In this document: piece by piece, positions 48,250-59,819 of the stretch
Numbering within the stretch: position 1 is the first letter of the stretch
Layout of the letters: the number at the start of each line of letters is the position of its first letter
From: Beta vulgaris subsp. vulgaris
Taxonomy: Eukaryota; Streptophyta; Magnoliopsida; Caryophyllales; Amaranthaceae
DNA length: 64,000 bases
Assembly: GCF_026745355.1 (NCBI RefSeq)
Contig: NC_079203.1
Location: forward strand, 41,482,992-41,546,991
Direction of reading: 5' to 3'
Program-made: the position numbers and the translations under genes
Notes under the pieces: generated by a model
What the model was told of the DNA's origin: nothing
Databases searched by the model: none
What the model saw: the letters and a program-made list of their open reading frames with translations, nothing else

Positions 48250-48402
48250 TTCAAATAGAGAATGAGGGGTAGCCGAATGGTTAGAGCTTTCTTCCCGATT
48301 CCAGAAAGTCCTGGATCAATTTCTCATTTTTGACAAGCTGGAATCCCCTTTATTCCCTTAACTTGTCAAGGTTTCTCCTTGTCTTATTAAATAAAAAATA
48401 AA
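48250..48402 (+). mobile_element. tRNA-derived SINE 2
   Basis: A tRNA-like head has an A box (TAGCCGAATGG at 48270-48280, followed by TTAGAGC) and a weakened B box (GGATCAATTT, 48313-48322). The body ends in TCTTATTAAATAAAAAATAA. ATATATACT flanks both sides (near 48239-48247 and 48410-48418), consistent with a target duplication, though the sequence is low complexity. The head differs from that of the SINE at 16.8 kb, so it is a different family. Confidence 0.65.
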
Positions 48403-48443
48403 TATATACATATATACTCTCCCAAAATTTTATTAGTCTATTC

Positions 48444-49120
48444 TAGGGATGGCAATAGGTCCAGGACCCTACCCAGACCCACCCGGACCCTACCCTAAAA
48501 TTAGGGTATGAGTCTTAATTTTTTGGACCTTATGGGTAAGGGTAGGGTATGGGTCTTAGTCCTATCGGGTAAGAGTTGGATATGGGTCCACTCCTCAAAT
48601 ATTCAAACCCTACCCATAGACCCATCTATATAAAATATATATTTTTATTTTTTAAAATTAAAATAAATATAGATATAAACATAACCTTCCAACTTATAGC
48701 ATACTTCCTATAAATTAAAACTTTGTCCCTCCCTCCCTCCTTTACTAGCAGTAAATCTCACGTCTATCAAACTCAAAGTCTCTCACTCTCTCACTACTCT
48801 CACTCTCTTGTTCCACTATCCGTCTCTCACTCTCCATTGCCTGTGATGTTTTTTTTTTTTTTTAGAAATGAAGTAGAAGTGTAGAACTAGTAGAAGCTAA
48901 TTGCAAAATTAATATATAAAATTGTGCTTAACGATTATATATACGTGTGATAATGTACGAGGTTTTTTTTTGTTGGACCCATTTTAGACCCTAGACCCTA
49001 CCCAGACCCTATCGGACCCTAATGGTATGAGTCCTAAAAAAAATTACCCTATGAGTATGGGTAGGGTATGGGTATGGGTCTAGCCTTACCCCATTCAGAC
49101 CCTATCCATTGCCATCTCTA
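48444..49120. mobile_element. hAT-like non-autonomous element
   Basis: Termini are TAGGGATGGCAAT and ATTGCCATCTCTA, with flanks GTCTATTC (48436-48443) and ATCTATTC (49121-49128) matching at seven of eight positions. Both ends are dense in GACCCTACCC / GGGTAGGGTA repeats. The middle is AT-rich and no coding frame was seen. Confidence 0.88.
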
Positions 49121-49199
49121 ATCTATTCTCTTTCCTTTTTTAATTGTTCTTTATTAATTTACTCACACTTTTTTTCTTGTTTTGAAATGGTCTCTACAA

Positions 49200-49872
49200 T
49201 CTCTATTATATAAGCTAAGAGGGGGGGGGGCTATGGTGTCCCCTCTTGAAAGACTTATATACCCTCAATCTCACAAAAAATAATAAAGAAAAGATTTTCC
49301 TAATTCTTTCCTCATTTACAAATATGACTAATAGGGAAAGTTCTACATTATAAAAAAAACATACATAACAAAATGTAAAAAGAGGAAATTTACAATTGAA
49401 AATATAAACTAATGACTAAATCAATTTTCAAACAATTACAAAAACAAAGATTTACAGAAATTTTTACTATCTGAACTAATAACCATTATTTCAAATAACA
49501 ATTAACATGCATAAACAAACCAAAGAATTAAGAAACTTAGAGAATATTCATTTTTTGGAGCTTACAATCAGTTGAGACGATAAATAATTAAAAAGATGAA
49601 CATACATCAGTTAATAATATCAATTTAGATTTTTTTTATTGAAGCACTATTCACCATAATATGCTTAAAACCTTAATTACCCAATGAAATTAAATTGAAT
49701 CTACTCATAAAATATGCCTATAAAATATATATGTAATTTTAAATAAATAATAAACATAACCTAGATCATTTTTTAAACAGGCAGTTGTTGAATTTTAAAC
49801 AAGAAATTGGTGAATTATCTACCAAATATAAGATAATATACAGTCGCACGCATCGCTTGCATATAATGCTAA
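49200..49872 (+). mobile_element. Non-autonomous Helitron candidate
   Basis: The 5' end is TCTCTATTATATAAGC, preceded by A. The 3' end is CTAA followed by T. A hairpin (GCACGC-ATC-GCTTGC, 49846-49860) lies nine bases before the end. This combination of a 5' TC, 3' CTRR, subterminal hairpin and A/T insertion site is the Helitron signature. There is no target duplication, as expected, and no Rep/helicase frame. Confidence 0.6.
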
Positions 49873-52865
49873 TTGTTTATTATGTTACCTCCTCATCCTA
49901 TTTTTCTTGGCCCACAACATTAAGTTTAATATGATATGTCAGAGCTTGTTTGGTTCACATTGTTTAACACTAGCTTTTAATGTCGACATTTTTCCAAAAT
50001 CAAACCACTACTCCCCCAATTACCATACACATATTTCTGAATTTCATGCAATATTTTTTCTCTCTCTATTCAGTTGAACATCATCTTCATCAATTTTCCC
50101 AAATTCATATCATACACTCGATTTTTTATCTCTCTATTCAATTGAGACCGTCGATTATTAGCTGAGGATTATCTCAAGCAAGTTGCAGAGTTGGCTTTGG
50201 CGATCATGGAATTGGCTGTCACCCAGCCCGTCATGGATCACCAAGCTTGCTTGCGGTCATGGCCGAAGTTTTGCAGTTCATGTTAAAGTTAGAATATGGG
50301 CACAATTTTTTGTTTTGATACCTGGGTTTGAGTATTTGTTTTTTATTTTCCCCAAATTCGAGTTATCATATTATGTCTCAATTTTTTTTAATATTTGGGC
50401 ACGAATATTAAAGCTGTATTAACGAAATTTGATTTTTTTATTTTAATATATGGGTTTAAGTATTTTTTTTCTCAAATTCCTTTAATATATGGGTACAAAA
50501 ACAATTCGAATTCTCATATTTTTTTTTATATCCAGGACACAAATATTTAAGTCATTTTTGACGAAATTTCATTTTTTTCGATATGATGTAATTGTAATTT
50601 GAATTTCAACTATCTTTGAATTAAATTTTAAATAAACTGTAATTAAGTTAAAAAAAAGAATTTTGAAAAAAATATAATACAACACATATTCGTAAGAGTT
50701 ACTAGAATTTGAGTTTAATTTTACTCGAACATAGTACATATTTTTAAGATTTACTGAACATTAAACATCCCACATAATTTTATATTCAATAACGAACTAT
50801 GTACCTGATTAATGGTTAAGAATCGACAAATTTCAGAGTTTCGTATTTGAGAATGTTGTGAAGCTCTAATCTACGAATAGAACTATTTTTTTTTTGTTTG
50901 GAGTTTGTGTTTGTAATTGAGTTTGTGTTATGGAAAAATTGATTTGAGAGGATGTTATGCCGTGTAATTTTTTTTTGTTATTGTATGTAGTATTAACATT
51001 TAATTTGGTAAGTTGTTGATTATGATTTTTTTTTTATTGAATCTTTTTTATCGGCAAGTTTATATGATTGAATCTTATATGAGTTGATTGGGTTTAAATT
51101 TGATTTGATTGTTTGTTTGTTGTTTTGGGAAGTTTATGCATGGAATTGGGGGGTTGATTAGGTGGCCAGAGGGGCATTTAAGTAACTTCCAAGGGGGACA
51201 CCATTGCTCAATATATTAAATTTGCACAAAACCACCTTAAGTTTTCACTTATTTAGAAACTCCCACCTTTATGTTTTTTTTTCTAAACTTTACAAAACCT
51301 TTATAAACTCCCACCTCTTAACGAATTTTGCCAAACTCCGTTAGTTGTGAGACCCACATTAGTTATTTATTTTGTTTTCCCCTCCAAACTACTCACTTCC
51401 CCCTTTTTTATAATAGAATTTTCCTTTTCACCCTTTGATCATTCACTTATATCTTATGTACATCACTATAAGCATTTTTTAAAAATAAAAATTAATTTAT
51501 AGATATAAAGTCATGCGACGTGTACAAAATAATTCAAAACCAACAAATACATATCAAATTTGAAAAAACAAATACATGCCAAAATCACGATCGTTGATAA
51601 GATTCAACAATTATGCAAACTCTCTTCCACATCGCTATTTGATACAACATTCTATGAGGGGTTCTATTGGTGTGTTGTAAGTTTCACGTAGAACATGATT
51701 TGATTCAGTTGATTGTTGACGAAGAATTGACACCGCCTGTGTAGCCACACAAATTCTCATCAATAAATCATTTTGCAAGAAAAAATAAAACATCAAAATT
51801 GATATACTTCTGGTTGACATAAAGTTCTAGAATATCGATTTACCTACATCAGATTGAAGTTTGTTTAGGTTAATATTATCCTCAATTAACTATCAAATTG
51901 CAAATTTATCAATTAAGTCTTTTGCAATTTATGTTTCTTTAATTGTGGGAAGAAGGAGAGAATATTTTTTGAGAGAGATTATGATATTGAGGGTTTTTAG
52001 GGTTTCGTTTAGTAAAGTGGGGTTGCGTTTAGTAACCCCATCGATAGTTGGGCAACTCTGTCTAAACTTTGGATTGTAGATGGTTGGGATATATTTGAAT
52101 CATTGAGAAATAAGTGAATCTTATAATGGGAAGTGTCAAGGAGTATGACCATGCTTCTTATTATGGATGTCAAATTAAGCATGCAAATAAAATTAAGCAA
52201 AACAAAAATAAGCCTCTTCAAATTTATACATGATTCTTTATCGAAATATTGTGTTTTTTTTGTCGCTACAATGCGAAATGCGATATTTTTCTTCATGATC
52301 TCTAATAATTCACCAATCCTGTTCCAAATATCCCACAATGAAAAAGAATAATTCGACTTCGTGTGTGTCTGTGTTTGTAATTACATCTTGAATTTACCGC
52401 CAATTGCTTTTTTATTCTGCTGAGAACAGCAATAGAGGGAGCCAAAAACACAATGAGTATATTGCATCTTGAATCTTCACATTACATTCTACCAGGGACT
52501 TTGAGTCAAAAAAAAAGCAAGCAAAACCTGTTGTATTTCGGTGAAAGATAAACTGGAGCTAAATCATTGTTTTTGACAAACTGAAAATTTTCCGAAGGTA
52601 TGATACAAAGTTATGAACAAAAGGGAAGGTGAATCAGTTTTGAAGGTTGCATATTTGCATCTGAGTGCTACAACCTACAAAGGTAGCTTTCCTCGAAAGC
52701 TCTAATGAAGAGCTTAAATATTGAGAGAGTTGAAGGTAAAGTGGCACAATTATCTTTTTCTTGAAAGCAATGTAGACAAAGTCGTAGCTAAGAACACGAA
52801 TTGACAAGCTTCAGGATTCGCTTAATTCTACTACTACGTAAAAGAAGCGACTTGTCTCCAACTTA
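49873..52865. other. Repeat-derived intergenic region without recognised gene
   Basis: About 3 kb of mostly AT-rich DNA with long T runs. Near 51188-51215 the complement of GGTGTCCCC...TTGGAAG occurs, matching the start of the Helitron candidate and suggesting a second end in the opposite orientation. No protein similarity was found on either strand. The stretch 50160-50300 is less AT-rich but has no recognisable product. Confidence 0.4.
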
Positions 52866-52870
52866 CTTCT

Positions 52871-53470
52871 TGTTAGAAACTGACAATCGCAATTGCAGAA
52901 AGACAATGATTTCAAGATTGTGACGTGGTAGGAAACCATTGACTTGAAAGCAATTACGGCCCGACAACGGTGGTAATCGATCTGGCCGAAAAGCTTCCCA
53001 AGGTTCACACAGAAGCCTAAACTGCCACCACTAGCAGTGTAGACTTTAGAGAATAGCACGGACCCGGAAAAAGAAAGATAAGAGGGATAAGAGAATATTT
53101 TTGTGTATATGAACTGATCAAAAGGCACTGATTTTATAGGAAGAAATCAGGCAAAAAAAGGAAGATAGTAAATGGGGAGGATATCACGGGATTGCCATTA
53201 ATACTGTAATGGTCAAAACGTTGTAAATCTTCATCAGTCACACACGTGCCCAACCTGGGTCCAAAAAGTTAGTTAAGTTAAGTTTATTCCCCAAAGCCCA
53301 AAGCCCAAACCCAAGCATGACATCCAACCATAAAAGCATCTCAAATACCAACTCAACAAGATTAAGGAGGGAGGAAATATATAAAGCAAGGAAGTATCCC
53401 CTCCCACAAGCAATGTGGGACATTTAATGAAAAGAAGACAACAAGTCTTTTCAAGCTTTGATTCCAACAA
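52871..53470 (-). repeat. 3' LTR of copia element 2
   Basis: A 600-bp LTR that reads TGTTGGAATC... on the - strand and ends in CA. It differs from the partner LTR by many substitutions and several indels, so the insertion is not recent. Confidence 0.9.
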
Positions 53471-53999
53471 TCCCCCACAAAGGCTCTGAAAAGCAAAAGA
53501 AATTCCTGGGTAAGGAAAGAAAAGTACTTAAGCACCAATATCTTTCGATTTGAATTGAAGCACAGTGAAATGAAGCAACAACTTACTATCTAGTGAGTGA
53601 ATCTTTCTTGAAGTCACTAGAGTTTCGTTGAGACACCCACAACACATACTCACCTTAAGATCGTGCAATCTTTGTAATACATCACAAGCGCTTTATAGTC
53701 ATGCACATTCCTTGGGTCTAATAAGTGCTCTAGAAAGACAGTCCAGTCTTTCATCAAAGGCGGCTTAACCTCCACACTTTACGTAGGTAGTCCATCAAGT
53801 GCTTCTTAATTACACCACCCCGATGGGATATGGAACTATTAAGAGCAAAAGCTCAACCTCTCAATATAAATCAAACAAGTGCATCTTAATAGCACCAACA
53901 ATAGGCTATTAAAAACACTACCATGCGTCATAGGGATGAGAGATGTAGTGCGATTTAAGATTTTATGGCTTCGTTTGACATCAAAAGGGTATCCAACCT

Positions 54000-56262
54000 T
54001 AAAATCTCAACTAATGGGCTTTAGCCACATCCCCCTCGACGACTCTAGGACAACTCTCCTAGATAACCTCTTAGTCAAGGGTTCTGTAAGATTTATTTCA
54101 TACCTCACATAGTCCAAAGAAATCACCCCATTTTTCAGGAATTGTTTGACGACTCCATGTTTGATCTGTATGTGTCTCTTCTTACCATTGTAGACACTGT
54201 TCTTAGCAACACCAATGGCTGCTTGAGAATCACAATGAGAGAGACAGGTGCACCCTGTTCTCCCCATAAGGGAACATCAAACAACAGATTTCTCAACCAT
54301 TCAACTTCTTGCCCAGCCAACTCGAAGGCAATAAACTCAGACTTCATGGTGGACCATGATGTACAAGTCTGCTTCGAATACTTCCACGATATAGCACCAC
54401 CACAAAGGGTAAACACATAGCCACTAGTTGAACTGATCTCATCATAACCAAATACCCAATTTCTCACAATGGTCATTCAAAGAGAAGTTCTCATACTCTC
54501 TACCCCTATCAGACCTAACCCTCTTGATTTTCCTATCAAGTTGGTTTTCTACCTCGGCCTTATACTTTATAAAAGCATCCCCTGCTTCACTTTTGGCCTT
54601 AAAAAGGTATAACTTAGTGTACCTAGAGTAATCATCAACAAAGACAATATACCAGAATTTTTCTCCTCTACTTCTAGTGTTCTGAAAATCATCTAAGTCC
54701 GTATGAACCAATTCTAGAAGTTGTGTGGTCCTTTAAGTCACGGTTTTGCAAGGTTTCTTAGTAAATTTTTGCTTCAACACAAACTGGACACTTAGAAAAC
54801 TCTACTGAGGACAGATTAGGAATTAAAGCTAAGGTCCTTAGTCTCTTAATAGAAGCAACATTCACAAGCCCTAATCTACCATGCCATAAATTTAAAGACT
54901 CAACAATATAAGCAGAACCACAATAGTTTTATTAATAGCATGACCAACAGAAGAAGCAACATTCAAAATAAATAAACCCCCACTTAAATGCCCTTTCCCC
55001 ACAAATTCCCCAGCACGAGTCATTACAACCTTGTCAACCTCAAAAACAATTTTCAAACCAGCTTTGCTTAACAAGGCACCAAACACTAGGTTGCGACGCA
55101 TAGTAGGAACATACAAGACATTTTAAAGGGAGAGGGTTTTTCCAGAGGTAAATTTTAGAGTGACCTTTCCTTGTCCAAGCACTCCAGCAGTTGCCGCATT
55201 GTCCATGTAGACACACTCACCTTCTGTAGCATCTTGAAAGTCATGGAGAAGGTCCTTGTTTGAACAAAAATGCCTTAAAGTCCCGGTGTCCAAAATCCAA
55301 TCAGAATTATTCTCGATGGGATTCGCTTCAGCGACCACAACATCAACAATATCATCAGATTCAACAAGGTTAGCCTGAGGTGTTTCCTTTTGGACAGACC
55401 CTTGGCATTGAGGACATTGATAAGCCTTATGATCAGGCTTGCCGCATACATAGCAAAGGACAATCCTCTTCTGAATCTTACCATTAGGTTTTGTTGAATT
55501 TCCCTTGCTTTTTACCTTTATTGTTGACCTTCTTACCTTTACACTTAAACTTATCAGATCCTGATGAAGCAGCAGTAGTTTCCACCAGGTTAGCTTTGGT
55601 AACATTAACAAGAACAGAGTCATGATTATCCTTGATGCGGTTTGCCTCTTCAATCCTCATATGACTAATTAGTTCGTGAAGAGACAAAAACTCTTTCCTA
55701 TGTTTCGGATTGTTATAGAGCTCCCTCCGGGAAAGGGGAAATTTTTCCAGCAATACATTCGCTTGAAAAACTTCGCAAATCTTCATGTCTTCATTTAAGA
55801 AATCAGCACACATATTTTCGTAGACATGAACTTGTTCCATGACAGGTTTGTCATCAACCATGTGGAAAGCCAGCCACTTTCCGATAATATATTTTTGTTT
55901 CCCAGCATCATCAGCCCCATATTTTTTTTCAAGGGCCTCCTAAATCAGTTTAGATGACTTACACCATGAATAAATCATACAGATTATTTGTCATCAGATT
56001 AAGGAGATGGAAACGAACAGTTTATCATCTTTTTCATATTTTAAAATTTCGTCCTCATTCTGCTTAATAACAGTAGCAGAAGGAGAAGAGGATGAATCAC
56101 CGGTAGTGCTAATGGCAGCAGGACAATCCTTAAACAGACAATAGTCGATATCAAACTGTTCGAAAAACATGAGCAGTTTCTGAGCCCAACATTTGTAATT
56201 ATTTTCGTCAAGGGACTCAAGTTTGGAAAGATGAACCATGGATTTGGTTGAACTGTCATCCA
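54000..56262 (-). pseudogene. Copia 2 gag-pol remnants with integrase joined to RNase H
   Basis: Reading down the - strand, the gag starts at 56262 (MDDSS), 27 bp after the LTR. A UBN2-like region follows and then a CYVC...H...C zinc knuckle near 55430-55460. A protease with an Asp-Thr-Gly motif lies near 55300, then a GAG-pre-integrase stretch (55116-54892). The integrase core carries DDYSRY and VRSDRGREY (54711-54442). At about 54470 the sequence switches straight to the RNase H part (STSGYVFTL, down to about 54007), so the reverse transcriptase is missing. Several frame changes separate the pieces. Confidence 0.85.
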
Positions 56263-56289
56263 TTGTGAATAAAATAATTGCTTTCAAAT

Positions 56290-57427
56290 TGTTAGAAACT
56301 GGCAATCGCAATGGCAGAAAGATAATGATTTCAAGGCTGTGCCACGGTAGGAGACCACTGACTTGAAATCAATTACGGCCTGACAACGGTGGTAATCGAT
56401 CTGGCCGGAAAGCTCGCCAAGGTTAACACAACAGCCTAAACTGCCACCACTAGCAGTGTAGACTTTGGAGAATAGCATAAACTCAGGAAAAGAAAGAGAA
56501 GAGGGAGAAAAGAATATTTTTGTGTATATGAACTGATTAGAAGACACTGATTTTATAGGAAAAAACCAGGCAAAAAAGGAAGATTACGGGATTGCCATTA
56601 ATACCGTAACGATCAAAACGTTACAAATCTTCATCAGTCACGCCCAGCATGGGTCCAAAAAGTTAGTTAGGTTAAGTTTATTCCCCAAAGCCCAAAGCCC
56701 AAGGCTCATGGCCCTGGCAGGCGGCGCGCGCGCGCGTGATAGCAAGCCCAAACCAAAGCATGACATACAACCACAAAAACGTCTCAAGTACCAACTCAAT
56801 AAGAGTAAGGAGGGAGGGAATATATAAAGCAAGGAAGTATCCCCTCCCACAAGCAATGTGGGACATTTAATGAAAAGAAGACAACAAGTAGGAATAGCAA
56901 CGGGTCGGACTTGGACCGGATTATGCATAATCCGACTCCGACTCTACAGAAAGTCGGATTTTAAATCTGAGTTCGACTTCGACTCCGAGATCCGACTTTG
57001 AAAATCTGAATCCGAATCCGACCTAAAATCCGAACATCCGACTCCTAGATCCGACCCGACTTAAAATCCGAACATCCGACTCCGAACCTGATCCGACTTA
57101 TTTTTCTTCCAATTTTTTAATCATTTTTTCTGTGGAAAAATCCTATATAATACAACTGGCTGAAAGTCGAAGTCAGATTACACATAAATAATACATTACA
57201 TAAATAAGAAAAAAGGATTGATTGACTCAAAGTCGGAGTCGGATTATTTTATGAGATCCGACTCCGACCCTCCTCCGACTCGGAGTCGGATTTTTTAAAC
57301 GGAGTCGGATTACTTTTTTGTCGGAGTCAAGTCGGATTTTTTTCCTTCGGATCGGAGCGGACTAGGGTCGGATTCGGATTGGATTGCCATCCCTAACAAC
57401 AAGGCTTTTCAAGCCCTGATTCCAACA
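56290..57427 (-). repeat. 5' LTR of copia element 2 with insertions
   Basis: It matches the other LTR but is interrupted by a hAT-like element at 56889-57395. It also has an extra 48-bp block near 56702-56750 containing a CG-alternating tract (GCGCGCGCGCGCG, 56724-56736) absent from the partner. Confidence 0.9.
56889..57395. mobile_element. hAT-like element inside the copia 2 LTR
   Basis: Termini are TAGGAATAGCAAC and GGATTGCCATCCCTA, with a perfect 8-bp duplication ACAACAAG (56881-56888 and 57396-57403). Ends are packed with GGAGTCGGATT / AATCCGACTCC repeats. The other LTR has the uninterrupted site, which confirms both borders apart from one base between the TSD and the LTR continuation. 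Confidence 0.95.
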
Positions 57428-57432
57428 CTTCT

Positions 57433-59819
57433 CACATGGTTGATGAATTCAATCACGTAGTTCACTCAACAATAGTTGAGATATTTTGAGCAAAATTTGT
57501 GTATTTTTATATTGTTAGTGTGTGATGGGTTTTAAAATATATACCGTAAGGCGCAAGTACATTGAGTCTGTTGTTAGCAGAGACTTGGCAAATACGGGTC
57601 GATCCACAGGTTGAGGATTTTTATGGATTGATGTTCAATTACTTAACTACTTCAAAAAAAAAGTTGATGAATGAATAATAACTAGGACTAAAAGCAAGCT
57701 AAATTAGATAAAGATGTAAATCAAACAATTAAAACCTAGAGCATTCGATCGGTCCATCATGCTTATACCAATTCAATAACACTTGGATTGAAGGTCGAGT
57801 AATTAGAGTCTTTGGTTAATCTTTCTGTTGGGTCTTACACTTAGATCAACATATGCAATATATATAATCAGATCTACCAATTGTGACAAGCCTCTAATGA
57901 GTACGATATTTCAACTCTAACTCCTATTAGCTAGATAATAACTCTTGATATTATGCAATTACATGAACTAAACAATGAAAATAAATCAATAGGAATTACT
58001 CTAATTCAATCCAAACATTGGAGAACTTTAAATCTTAATTATCGAATAGGTATAAACATGACTTCCCTCACTAAGTCCTAGGAAAAGACTACTCACTCAT
58101 AATATTAGCGAACATAGCAAACATCATCAATATAGAAGAATTCATCAAATTAAACAAAGCAAGAAAATATATAATACTATTGAAGAACAATAGAAGCAGA
58201 CTCAACAATCTCTAATAGATCTTCAAATAGTAGAATACATCTAAAGCTAGAAAGAAATTAAGAGTTAATAAAGAAGCCATAATAAAAAATACTAAAAACT
58301 GTATATAGTCTTTGCAGAAGCCGGCTAAAAAACAGAAAATAGTCAACCCAAAAAACCGTTCAGTCAACCCGCTCAAGGTCGGGCTACGATGATTTCCTAG
58401 TCGGGCTACGATGATTTCCTATTTACGAACTCAGCTAGACACCCGCTCAGTCAACCCGACAAGGTCGCCCGGTCAGGCACACATGCAATTTTGGACTCTT
58501 TTTCGACCGGTCAGTCAGGGCAAATGAACATATGCAAACCCAGCTCGCGCGGCCGATCGCGCGATAGCCTTTTTTTTCAGTTTATACCGTGAATTCTTCC
58601 TCCAAATCGCTTGTGTGACTTCCCGAATCTGCTATGGGCTATATGTGATCATGGAACTTTCCTTCTGTGGCCAGATTAAGGCATAAAATGCATAATCTAC
58701 ACAATAAAACATAAAGGAACAAAACCAAAACCAAACATATCAAAACACACAAATATGAGCTCAAAAGAGCTCAAAATGGTACTCAATGTCAAAGGAAATA
58801 ACGCTAAAAAAACTCTATACAAAATAGACATATAAGTGTGTTCATCTAGTCATTATTGTCACTTGAACTTGAGTTCAATGTCCTCCAATTATATTTTGTA
58901 CAGTGTTCATTGTCAATATTTTATATGATGTGGCTAGGTGGTAAAAGCATATACTTCTACGTTGGAAGATTTAATGATGATGTTCTTGCCTATATTTTAG
59001 TTAGAGTTATCTAATTTCCTGAAACAGTGATCTAAAGAAAACGAATTATTAGATGCAAGTAGTATACTTTAGGATTAAGTTGACAAAATGTAGCGAATTA
59101 TATTCTCAATTTCTCATTCCCATTTTCAATTATATACCCTAAATTAGGTAACAATGGTTTTAATCGTAGGAGCTTGATTGTGTGCGATGCTGGTTCACCA
59201 CATACAGATGGAAGTCAAGTTTTTCATGACACTAGACCATTGCGATGGGCTTGTTTGACAAGCATTTGATCTTTCGAGGGTAGTGTAATGATTTGTTTCT
59301 AGTTTCTTGATAATGTTTGTAATTTGTATGTTTCTTCTTCCATTTTACTTTCCTTTTGGTGCCCTGGTGGTGGCGGTGGTGGCCGTGGCTGGTAAGAATG
59401 AGGTCATGAGGGAAGACATATAAGCATAAATCAGGAAACAAGAGATGATCTTGTAATGAAGTGGAAGCTTTAAGATGGAGATTAAGGGAAGAAGATGAAG
59501 TACTTGATTAACTGGAAAACGATATAAACTGAGGAATGTTCCACTAAGAATCAAGGGGTCAAAGAACATCACTGAAGAGTAGATTTTAAATTACAGTCTA
59601 GGAAAATACACATTTACATATATAACAGTTACTCCAAAATTGTGCTCATGTGTGAAAAAAAAGTTTGCTCATCTAATACAAGAGATATTCATGCTTGGAA
59701 CTTGGGAGCAACATCCTTCCGAAAAGCGAGTAAGCTATTGGCCATCATCTTCATCGTGCGAAGCAGGATCATAGAAATATATTAATCATCTGACAACTGT
59801 TAAGAGGTTCTATAGAAAA
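57433..59819. other. Repeat-rich region downstream of CYP57
   Basis: A stretch near 57540-57630 (CCGTAAGGCGCAAGTACATTG ... GGGTCGATCCACAGG) resembles a motif that recurs in plant repeats, so it is probably an old element of unknown class. GC-richer sequence at 58360-58560 includes a perfect 22-bp tandem. No gene frame was recognised; the 3' untranslated region of CYP57 lies at the right end. Confidence 0.4.
58378..58421. repeat. Perfect tandem duplication of 22 bp
   Basis: The unit GTCGGGCTACGATGATTTCC plus TA occurs twice head to tail without mismatch. The absence of divergence suggests a recent slippage or repair event. Confidence 0.9.

Larger units (their letters stand above)
52871..57427 (-). 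mobile_element. Copia-type LTR retrotransposon 2, internally deleted
   Basis: Two LTRs (52871-53470 and 56290-57427) bound gag-pol remnants on the - strand. A perfect 5-bp duplication CTTCT flanks the element (52866-52870 and 57428-57432). Next to the 3' LTR a purine tract (GTGGGGGAT in the - sense) fits a polypurine tract. Sequence after the 5' LTR (ATTTGAAAGCAATTATTTT) is not the usual initiator-Met primer site. The LTR on the right holds a later hAT-like insertion. Most of the integrase and all of the reverse transcriptase are gone, so it cannot move by itself. Confidence 0.92.

Noticed and set aside
54142..54420. Open frame on the + strand
   Set aside because: It is the antisense shadow of the copia 2 RNase H remnant.
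59130..59440. Possible gene fragment with a GGTGGCGGTGGTGG stretch
   Set aside because: No frame gave a recognisable product on either strand.
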